From positions 6,852,245-6,916,244 of the forward strand of contig NW_020312935.1 of NCBI RefSeq assembly GCF_003265705.1: a stretch of DNA of 64,000 bases, written 5' to 3'. Source of the stretch: Callorhinus ursinus. Lineage: Eukaryota > Chordata > Mammalia > Carnivora > Otariidae. Position 1 is the stretch's first letter. Every line of letters begins with the position of its first letter. Made by a program: the position numbers and the translations under genes. A model generated the notes under the pieces. That model worked only from the letters and a program-made list of their open reading frames with translations. It was not told the DNA's origin and did no database searches. Below, piece after piece: positions 19,801-31,800 of the stretch.

Positions 19801-22800
19801 GGATTACAAGAATAATAAAAATTACCTTTTATTTGTGTTTCTTCTGAGCTTAGTCCAGGTATATCTCTCTGTATACTCCACTGTCTCTATAAAAATGCTG
19901 TTTTAAAGATGGCGTGTATATTATTTTTTAAAGATGATCATAATATAGACTTCCAAAGCATTGCCAGATTTGGATTTCAAGTTCTTTTTGAGACTTGGAG
20001 GCTGGAAGCTCTCATTGTATTTGTTAGTATATGACAACAATGAGTACGTTCAAGAAAAGTCAGAATTTAGTTCATATTGAGCTTTGATCTCTTTTCTTTG
20101 GGGGGTAGTGTTTCTACAACAGCACCCTTTTATTGGTATCTATAAAGAAAAAGTCCTATTATCTTTGCTTACTTGGTTGGTTAGAGCAGTGTGTGATAAG
20201 AATAAGGTTTCTTTTTCTTATGGAGCCACTGATTTTGTGCTACAAAATGGTGCCCAGCCTCAAATATGGGCCTTGAGACATGACAAGGGTATGTGGGAGG
20301 AAACCTGAATAAGGCTGTTTTAGTTAACCTGCAAAAGCAAACAGTTCAATATAGCACTTCTCAAGTGTGGTCTGTGGAACACTGGCTCTACGGAATGTTA
20401 ATAGCTGCTAAATGGGCAAACAGATTCCATAAATGGGCCAAATGAAGTTAAACATTTCTCTAATATAAGACCTTAATATCATGTGATATATTTATCATGA
20501 ATTTCCAAGAGGGAAATATAACATATGGTGTTTCCCAAACTTTGTAAAGCCAGGGAACTTTTATTCTGCTAGAGCATCTTATGAAATTTGTATTCTGTGG
20601 TACACACTTTGGGAACATTGATTTATTAGCCTGGTCTTTGATTACAAGTTTCATTCTGTTATCTTCCTCCAGGAAGGCTGTTATAATCTATTATTAAAAT
20701 ATAGCTAGTATTTATACAATGAATGAAATATACCTGGTGTTACAAATAACCTTCCCTTTATAGTCAAAGAAGCCCTTAATTTTTTTTTTTTTAATTCTGT
20801 TCTAGTTTTTTCTTTCAAAGAAGCAGCATCGGCAAGGTAAACCATCGGTTTATTATAGAATATAGTTGTGTTTGAGCATCTAATGATGCCACACTATATT
20901 TTGATTGCTTGAAAAGCTTTGACGTTCAAAGAGCTTTTATTTCTCTGAGAAAAAAGTTAAATTAGCTTTATTTTTTTTAAATCTCGCAGATCTTTATATG
21001 CTTGGTAGTTTAAGAACTTAAACGTACTGTCTGTGTTTTTATGCTGTATCCTGTATTAAAGCTAAACCTTGAGATTAACATAAGGAGGATGGAATATTCT
21101 GGTTAACAAGATTTTAAGAGTTAGCCAGCATATCTTTTATTTTTGTATGTTCCGTATTAAAATTCTTACAAAGCCATAATAGTCAACTTAATACAGTGTT
21201 CTGAATGGAAATGACTGTTTCTTTGACCTCTCTCATACAGGATTATAAATGTGGGAGGTTAGAGTGAGTCTAAACGTGGTCCAAAATATCTCTGCCTGCT
21301 ACCCAAGGTTTTCTGGTCATTTGCCTACTCAGAAAAGTTGGGTACAAATAATATAGTCATTTAAGTAGTATTTAAAGTAATATTGTGGTTGAGCCTCAGC
21401 TTAAATACTGTGAAAAGCAGAATTGTCATATCTGTGCATGAAATTTGGGAAGTTTTATGTTTGCTTGATCTGTAAATTGAGTGGTTATATTTTAACCAAA
21501 TTTTTTCTAATTCAAGTCAAATGCTCTTTTTTTTTTTTTTGAAAGAACCGAGCTCAGGCTGCCATGGAATTCTTACAAGAATTAAATAACGATGTCTCCG
21601 GGAGTTTTGTGGAAGAGGTATATATGGTGTATATATGTGTGTGTGTGTATCTATATATATACATATGTATATGTGGAAATGTAATTTTTTAATAATTCAA
21701 AGCCCTAGAAATTTAGAATTTTGAGTTTATTTTAGTAATCTCTACACCCAACATGGGGCTTGAACTGGTGACCCTGAGATCAAGAAACTCCTGTTATACT
21801 GACTGAGCCAGCCAGGTGCCCCAGCATTTAGAATTTTGAATCTTTGTATATTTAAGAGTTGAATTACTTTAACACTGGAGTCTAACATGTTACCTCATTT
21901 GTTCTAAAATAGCTTAACTGTTTCTGTCATGTTTAACATGATTATAAAATTGTTTAATTTTTTTCCTGTGTCCTGTTTAGAGTCCAGAAAACCTTCTAGA
22001 CAACGATCCTTCGTTTTTCTGTAGGTTTACCATTGTGGTTGCAACTCAGCTTCCTGAAAGGTAAATTTTTATGTTAATTCATTTTTATTTTAGTCTCTTA
22101 TTAGATTTGCATAGTTTTGTTTTCTCTGCAAAGACTATAGTTCTTAAAATTCTTCATTTAAAAAAATTTTAAATTAATATATTTATTTTAAAGATTTTAT
22201 TTTATTTATTTTTTTAAAGAGTTTATTTATTTATTTGACAGAGATAGCGAGAGCAGGAACATAAGCAGGGGGAGTGGGAGAGGGAGAAGCAGGCTTCCCT
22301 CCAAGCAGGGAGCCTGATGCGGGGCTCAATCCCAGGACCCTGGGATCATGATTTGAGCCGAAGGCAGACGCTTAACAACTGAGCCACCCACACACCCCTA
22401 AGGATTTTATTTATTTATTTGAGAGAGAGAAAGAGATAGAGACAGAGAGTTTAGAGTTAAGGGGAGGGGCAGATGGAGAAGCCGACTTGCTGCTGAGCAG
22501 GGAGCCTCATGCAGGACTTAATCCCAGGACCCCAAGATGGTGGCCAGAGCTGAAGGCTGCCACTTAACTGACTGAGCCATTCAGGCGCCCCTCTTTTTTT
22601 TTTTTTTTTTTAAAGACTTATTTATTTGAGAGAGAGGGCAGGTGAGGAGGTGCAGAGGGAGAGGGAGAGAGAATCTCAAGAAGACTCCCCACTGAGCATG
22701 GAGCCTGGTGTGGTCTCCATCTCACGACACTGAGATCCTGATCTGGGCCGAAATCGAGTCAGATGCTTAATCGACTGAGCTACCCAGTACCCCTGTAGTT

Positions 22801-25800
22801 CTTAAAGTTCTTGAACTCCACAGAAACCTTTAATGGAAGTGCTTATAAGTCTCCAACATCAAAAAGCTGGGGAAGAGAAAAATACTGAGATGTGAAACTT
22901 TTCTTAACTATATTTAGAGCAGTTAATTAAACATTGGTTATTTTTTAGTTAAAAAAAAAACTAGTTAGAATTATAGAGTGTGCTTGGGGGTGTAGATAAG
23001 GGTTTTATAAATATTTTCTTCCTTATTATGGAAATGTTTAAGAAGTGTCTTTCAGTAACATTCTTCCTAATAGAAAAGGGGAGGCTTTCATGTTCCTCTA
23101 GTCCGAGAGATACACTTTCTGTGAGGCTGCAATCTTGTGGAATCCTGTTCAGTGTATCCATGATCTGCTTGTATAAATGTAGTAGATATATCTTTGCATT
23201 TATTACTTAGTAAGAAAGTTGCTTTATTTTAGAGTATTTTCATGTTTGGCCTATATCCAGTTGCTTATGTTCTTATTTATTGTGCTTTCCTTTACAGTAC
23301 ATTACTACGTTTGGCGGATGTCCTCTGGAATTCACAAATACCTCTTTTGATCTGTAGGACATATGGACTAGTTGGTTATATGAGGATCATTATAAAAGAA
23401 CATCCAGGTAAGTCTGTTGCACCTATGGGGCTTGCCATTGGTTGCTTTAGCTACAGTTTTAGAAACCTGACAATTTAGAAAGTCAATTTTGTTTTTTATT
23501 TTTATTTTTTATTTTTTTTAAATTTCTTTATTCCACGGAGAGAGAGAGAGAGCACAAGCAGGGGGGAGCAGCAGAGGGAGAGGGAGAAGCAGGTTCTCCA
23601 CTAAGCAGGAATCCTGATGAGAGCACAAGCAGGGGGGAGCAGCAGAGGGAGAGGGAGAAGCAGGTTCTCCACTAAGCAGGAATCCTGATGCAGGGCTCGA
23701 TCCCAGGACCCTGGGATCATGACCTGAGCCGAAGGCAGACACTTACCCGACTGAGCCATCCAGGTGCCCCATAGAAAGTCAGTATTAAATTACAAAGTAA
23801 ATTTTAACAGCACAACTCTGGTTACAGGTTCAGAGTGGCAATCAGAATCAATAGTCATTAATCTAATTTCCTTTACTTAATGTTATAGAAGGGTACAAAG
23901 CAGGAGATACAACAAGTACAGCTTCTTCATCTTATTAGGAGGCCCAGCAGCAAAACAAGTCCCTAGCTTTTTTTGCCTCTTAACCCACATAGGGCGTGTA
24001 GGGCTGCTATAGGTGAGAGCCACGGTATGTGGGTCACAGTGACACATAGACGTCATACCACCTTTTCTCTACCGATCTTTCATTCCATTCTCATAGAGGC
24101 ATTAGGCTCCCCCAGTTCAGGTACAGTTCTACACAATAAGCAAGGCATTTACCTAACTACTGCTCCAAGGAAACAGTGTTCTAGGAGACTGAAGTCATAC
24201 ATAGGTAAGCTTGCATCAGCTCAAGGATGATATTAGACCTTTACTTACAAATTTTTTTTAAAAAAGATTTTATTTATTTATATATTTGAGAGAGAGAGAG
24301 AGAGCACGCACAGGAGGGGCAGAGCAAGAGAAAGAATCTCAAGCAGACTCCACACTGAGTGGGAGCCCGACGCGAGACTCAGTCTCATGACCCCGAGATC
24401 ACGACCTGAGCCAGAGCCAAGTGTCGGACGCTGAACTGGCTGTGCCACCCAGGTGTGCCCCTACTTAGAAATTTTTAAGCTTAAATCATCATCCAGTTTT
24501 CATTCAGTATTCCTGCATGGCTCTGAGCCAGGGAACTCTGCTAGTGTAGTGATAGCCACTGGTGTTGGTAGTATCACTGGGGAGTAGTATCTGCCTGGGC
24601 AGTTAGGAGGTGGCTTCTGGGCATAAGCTCTCGGCAGGTGGTAGTAGGCCCTTTAAGAGTTGTAAGTGGGAGAGTGACAGGGAGAAAATTTTATTTCAAA
24701 TGTGTACCCTGAAGTGGGGTGGAGAATGAATGGGTTTGAAGGGCCAAAGGTTGGAGGCAGGGGTTGCTGTTAGGAAATTTCCAGTGGTGTAACTAGGTGA
24801 GAGAGACAGAGACTGAGCCCCTGACCTAAAGCATTTACAAGGATAGGGAAGAGGGGGTAAATAATAATGAGGGTTAACGTTGCTGGCTGTGTTCCTGCCT
24901 TAATGTGGATTATTTCATGTAATCTTTCCAAAATCCTTATAAGGTAGATACTGTTATGTCTACTTAACCATCAGATTTCTAGGAAAGAGGTCTAGGTAGA
25001 TGGTGATGATGTCTATTAAAGACCATAGGAGGGGAAAGGTAGATTGTTAAGTACTATCTGAACACATATTTTATCAATTTTGATCTTTTAAAATTATAAT
25101 AGCAAGAAAATTCAGCTCTAGAGGAATTTTGAGTTTACTCTTATTAAAACTATAGTCCACTTACGATTTGTGCATTTAGAAAAATGTAAATATATATGTG
25201 TGTGTATATATATATGTATATAAATTTATCTCAATCATGAACAGAAAAGGGGTGCCTGGCGGGCTCAGTTGGTGGAGCAGTGACTCTTGATCTTGGGGTT
25301 GTGAGTTCGAGCCCCACATAGGGTGTGGAGCTTACTTTAAAAAATTAAAAAATAAAATCAATTCCTTGGGTTAAAAAAAAAAACAACCCAGAAAAAAACC
25401 TTTAGGTCCTATGCCCATTTAGAAAATATAGATTTCTTTTTTTTTCACGATCTGTGATTTTGTTTTTAATTATCTTAAGCCTTATCACATAATTTACAAA
25501 CTTGTGCTGATGATATATCTTCTCATTTTTAACCTTTCTAACTAGTTGGCAAAAGCACCATTACCAGTCATACCTATATGGTAATTCCACAGTTGTGTCT
25601 TTGAATAGCTGTTTAGAAGACAATCCTGAATTATAACTTAGTCTGACTTAGTGAAGAATCCACAAGCCAAATCTGCTGCTATATCTTGTCACACAGAATT
25701 TTAAAAGCATCTGACCTTATAGATCATCTATAAAATGTGAGAAGTGTTAAATAGTCTTTATTTAATATTGTACATAAACCACACTAAAATGTCTTTCATT

Positions 25801-28800
25801 AAGCAAAAGGCGACATTTTAGATGCAGGGAATTTTAATTAAATTGGCATAGTTAAGACCAAAAAGGTAAAGTGGACACTGCCAGCTTATCTTCAGCCCTT
25901 GCCTTTAACAGGCTAACAAACACAACTTGAAACACAGCTGAGTCTTGCTGTTCTATGAGATGGTGAAGGGATTTCCTCAGTATTTAAATGTATTAGTATA
26001 ACCAGTTATATAAATCTAAATATAAAACTAATCTATAAGTTTAGAGATGGCATTTACCATCTCTGTGAAAAGCTGACCATTACTAATCAATTGTAATCGA
26101 ATCTCTGGAAGGGGAAAACAGTGACAGCACTTGCTGAACCAGAATTACTATCAAAGTTCAAAAAGCTGATCCTATTCATTTAACCACGAGCCCATCTTAT
26201 TTAAATCAGGAATGTCCAAAAGAAATATTCTATCAGCCATTCATGATCCGAATTCTGGTGTATGAGATCAATTTAAATATGGTACACGTAAGAAAAAGTC
26301 AAGACATTTTTGTTTTGTAATAAATAAGGCAGTGGCCCACTATTACTCCTTAGTAGCCCTTTTTGAGATAAGCTGTCAATTCTGCTCTTTCTCCTGTCTT
26401 CTTAATGCCAGCAAAGATCATTTTTGTTCCAGGGATGTACTTCTTGGGATTCTCCAAATACTCCCATCAGTGTCTCCTCTCCCCAGGCGATGTCTTTGTT
26501 CTTGTTGTTATCCATGTAAGAAAATCCAGGGGCCTGACCTGTCTTTCGACCACATAAACCATGGAGATTTGGGCCAATCTTGTGCTTGCCTCCCTTTTCC
26601 ACGGTATGGCACTGGGCACACTTCTGAACAATAATCTTCTTGCCCTTCTCAACGTCACCCATTTTTAAGTTGCTCTTTTGTCACGCCTAAAACGAATCTG
26701 CCTGCTCGCAAGCTGGATGTCCCACTCTCTCAGAAATTATAGATTTCTTAAGTCCCTATAATGTAATGTATTCCAGAAATATCACTAAAGAAGTCTGTGT
26801 TTTGGGATTATTTGTTTCACAGTAATAGAATCTCATCCAGATAATGCATTAGAGGATCTACGACTGGATAAGCCATTTCCTGAACTGAGAGAACATTTTC
26901 AATCTTATGATTTGGATCATATGGAAAAAAAGGTTGGTAGTATGTATGACTTTCCATTTACAGATAGATTAAAAGATTTTTTTTTAACCTAAGGTTTTTG
27001 AATTACCCCATAGTGAGAAAATATTATAACCATCCATATTCTTGTCCTCCAGATTACATAGTGACAACATTGTACTTAATTTGTTTGAAATAAATTTGTT
27101 TTCCACCAAAATTTGGAAAACTTTTTTTTTTTGAAGAGAAGTTCATTAACTGAACATATCTGTGTGATCACTACCCACGTCAAGAAATTGGACAGTAACA
27201 TCGCAGCAGCCTTCTTCATGACCCTTTTGTAAACAATTAGATGTACTTTTTAAAATAGTGTGAATTTGGGGTGGGTGGGCGTTGAAATTAATTCCTCTTG
27301 AAAGTTACTTTTAGTATTTGAAGAGTTACCAAAGCAACTCCATATTTCATTATAGAAATAATGATATTTATAATAGACTATGTAACTTAGGAAGTATGTG
27401 GTTTTTTTCCTACCCATGTATTAATTAAAATGCAGGTATTTGACCAGAAAACAGAGTTTTCTCAGCCTAGGATTGGTATCTAAAATCAAGAGATTTGAGC
27501 TTTCTCTTCAGGTGGCAATCTCTGAGACTCTTTTCTTGTTGGTAAAATGGGGACAATCTTAGTACAAACCTGCCATGTTAGGACTAAATTGGATATTGCT
27601 TCTAAAAAAAGTTTGTAAAGCCATTTTCATTAACCCAGTTCATTTCCCTCCATTCATTATACTACATATAGTGGGAGATGATCATAATTACTGTTGGATT
27701 TGTTGAAAATGAGATGATGTGATAAAGAATAAATGTAAACTAATTAATGTTAACTAATACTGACATTTTCTTTGATTTTTCTTTCATTTTTAGGACCATA
27801 GCCATACTCCATGGATTGTGATTGTAGCTAAATATTTAGCACAGTGGTATAGTGAAGTACGTCTTTTTTTAAAAACACAAATTCCATATATGACTGTATT
27901 TTCAATTTATTATAAAGGATTTCATTGGAGGAAAGTGGGAGATTAATTCTTTTCTTTATGTGGTTATAGAGGAGGTGGGTGCTTTTTTTTTTAAATCTGG
28001 CAGTTCCTCTTTTGATACTGATATTTTTATTAACAAAATTAAATATCAGTAAATGTCATTCTGAAACTGGCAGTGGGGAATGAATGTAGAGAAATGGCGC
28101 ACAGTTTTTGTTTTCTTTCAAGTCAGCCTCTGATTTCACTGAGGTATTTGCTGATGAAATCACACGTGGATGGGAGAATGGGGGAAACTTGGGACTCTCA
28201 ATTTCCATGTTTTGATTTTTTATAATAGAATTTAAAAATTTCTAACCAATTTAGACAAATGGACGAATACCTAAAACGTATAAAGAAAAAGAAGACTTCA
28301 GAGATTTGATTAGACAAGGTAATATGATGGGATACAATTGAATGTTGTATAAAGTTTGAAAAGCAAATTGCTTGAAGCTGTTTATTGGATTTCTGTCAGC
28401 TGCTTTGTCAGACAATGCCATCATGAGCTTGTGTTTTATTTTTTTTTCTCAGGGGAGGTTTAGGAGCCACTCATATAGTTTTTTAAATAACTAATGATAG
28501 TTTCCTCATCTGTGAATGAGGAACTGGGGGCTGCTGATAACTACCTTGTGGGTTGTTGTGAGGATTCATTCATACAATAAAATGTGAAGTACACTTAGTA
28601 GTGTCTGATACAAAGTAAAAGCTTAACAAAGGGTAGCTGCTAATATTAATAAAAAAATGCCTAATGGTACGCCTGTTTCTTCTTAAGTTTCGGTATCCAA
28701 TCCTCCCTTTTAAGATCTGATGAGGTTATTTCCATAATGTTAGGGAGAGCAAAGGGGTGTGAGAAGAAAAGGGCTATTTTTTGCTAACCAATTTCTATTT

Positions 28801-31800
28801 TACTAGGAGTTCTAAAGAATGAAAACGGGGCTCCGGAAGATGAAGAGAATTTTGAAGAAGCTATTAAAAATGTGAACACAGCACTAAATACAACTCAGGT
28901 ATTAAAAGTGTTGCTGAGGAATTCATACAAGAAAGGTGTTTTCTGAAGTCCTCATGTGAAATAGTTGATTATATATATATATATATATTTTTTTTTTTTA
29001 AACATTTATTTATTTTAGAGAAAGAGTAAGAGAGAGAACATGTGTGCATGTGTGCATCATTTGGCAGGGGCAGAGGGAGAGGGAGAGAATCCCAAGCAGA
29101 CTCCCAGCTGAGTGCAGAGCCTGATGCTGGGCTCCATCCCACCACCCTGAGATCATGACCTAAGCTGAAATCACAAGTCAAGTGCTTAATTGAGCCACCA
29201 GGTGCCCTTATTTTAGATTTAAGTTAGTATTTCCTAAACTGTAAAGTTGTTAGAAATTAATATCTATAATATGGACTGAATCTTGTTTTAATAAGACTGT
29301 ATTGTCCTTGTTAAAGTAGTTATCGGTGCTTCAGCATATACTAGTGATAGAATGATTTATATACATTATTTGAAGTACATGATTTGTGAATAGTAACAGT
29401 TTGGGTGTAGGAAATATATAATGAAGGTGATATTTTGCTGGCCCAAAATAGTGTTGCCTGAAAGTTAAATCTTACCCTGTGTTTGCTTTTGACAGTAGTT
29501 GTTTGGATATTATGGAAGACGTTCTTAATGACATTGTAAAACATTATTTGGAGGATAACTCCGTTTAGATGCCCTTTGTTTTGTTGTTAAGGTCTTGCCA
29601 GTGAGGTTTTTGGGAAATTTGGAATAACACAACTGGTATTTTAAGTTAAGAATTTTCTTATAATTTAAAATGGCAAAAAATGCTGTCTTTCACATTAAGA
29701 AAGCACTTAAGCTGTCATTACAAACTTTTTGGAGACAATGAGGTAATATTGCTGAGTAATTAAAAGTGTGTGCTTTATCAGTCAGTTTTCTGGGGTGATG
29801 ATAATTTTCTATGTTGTAATTGAGATGATGGTTAAAAGGACATGCAGAGTAATCAAAATGCATCGAACTGTACATTTAAGATTCATTTCACTGAATGTAA
29901 AATTTACCCCTATTAAGAAAAACTCAAGGTTTTCATAGTTAGGTTCTGTATGGTGAACCAAGCAGACAGATAAATGCACTAGGTGCTATGAACAAAATTT
30001 GAGCAGAACAGAGGGGTAGAACACGATGAGGATGAGGATTTCTAGGATCGGGAGGGGGCCATTCAAGCGTTTTTAGCAGGGAGTGGAGTGACGTGATTTA
30101 TATTTCTAAAAAATCATTTTGGTTCTTGGTGAGAAGAATAGACTGTAGGGGACTGGGAGCAGAAACAGAGAGACCAGTTACGAAGTTACCAATAAGAAAT
30201 TTCTTTTTTCCACACAGCTGTAGAATCAAAGCCTATAATTTCAATTGTTGTTATTAATGTATGATGATTTTTGCCAGCATTAAAAGTACTTAATTTAACT
30301 AATTTTTGCCAGAGTTGTTGTCTCTTCCAGTAGTTCCTGATTTAGGGTGTAAGGGTTTCACATTTTTGACAAGCTGGAAATACATGGACTACAAATCTAG
30401 CTTGCTAGTAATATCTGAAATCTTTGTTATATCTTCAGATGTAACTATATCAAAAGATTTACTGTAGCTCCCTTTTTAATCCATGTATGATGGAAGAGAA
30501 CTGGTCATCCTTTAATGCTGCCACCAGTGGGCAGGAGGGGACTTCCTTCCGTTCTCTCTTTCCTCATCAAATCTCTATCTGGTACTGATTCTCAATAAAA
30601 GTCTAATAAGCACAGTGGCGGCCGGGTGGGTCAGTCAATTAAGCATCTACCTTTGGCTCAGGTCATGACCCCAGAGTCCTGGGATTGAGCCCCGAGTGGG
30701 GCTCCCTGCTCAACAGGGAGTCTGTTTCTCCCTCTCTCTTTCCCCCTCACCACTTGTGTGCACAAGTGCTCCCACTCTCTCTCTCCCTCAAATAAATAAA
30801 ATCTTTACCAAAAAAGTCTAAGCACATCAGAAGTTTGTATTTGATTACAGTGTAGGAATTAAAAGAATTTGGGGAAAGAGTGGAAATACAGATGGGCACA
30901 TTCTTAGTATAAGTAAATGTTTTGTGTTCCTTTGTTAGATCCCAAGCAGTATTGAAGATATATTTAATGATGATCACTGCATAAATATCACCAAACAGGT
31001 AACAACCAAAAGTAAATAGTGCCATCTTAACCTTTGGGTCAAATTCAGATGCCATTTAATACTAATTTTTTTTCTTATTCTTTTAGACTCCATCATTTTG
31101 GATTTTAGCTCGTGCCTTAAAGGAATTTGTGGCCAAAGAGGGTCAGGGAAATTTACCTGTTCGAGGCACAATTCCTGATATGATCGCAGATTCAAGCAAA
31201 TATATAAAGCTGCAAAATGTGTAAGTCACTGTTTTCAAACTATTTTAACGAAAAATTAACCTGTTTATAGTACAGATGAACATATTTTACCACTCTATCA
31301 GAAATCAAATGCAAATCTGTTAAACAGTTTTTAAAAATAAGCTGAAAAAACTTAGGAGCAGACTTTTTAAAATAGATTTTGTTTTTTAGACTAGTTTTAG
31401 GTTTATAGCTAAATTGAGCAGAAAGTACAGAGAGTTCCCATCTACTGACTAGGGGGCAGATTTTTTCTTTCATCTTTCATGATAAAAAGCTAATATTTGA
31501 GCATTTAACTCTGTGCTATGAACTGCTCTATGTATTAATTAATTTAATGTTTACAACAACTCCATGAGAGAGATACTATTATTGTCCCAGTTTTACAGAT
31601 TAGGAAACTGAAACATAGAAAAGGAAATTTATTCAGAGTCAGATAGCTGGGAAATAGCAGAGTCAGGATTCGAACCCATGAAACCCAGCTCTATACTCTT
31701 TTTTTTTTTTTTTTTTTAAGATTTATTTTTAGGGAGAGAGAGCGAGCGAGCACGGAGGGTAGGGGCAGAGGGTGAGGAAGAGAGAGAACCTGAAACAGAC

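Noticed and set aside
26402..26662. Cytochrome c reading frame as a working gene
   Set aside because: No introns, two single-base insertions, old poly(A) and target duplications show a processed pseudogene.
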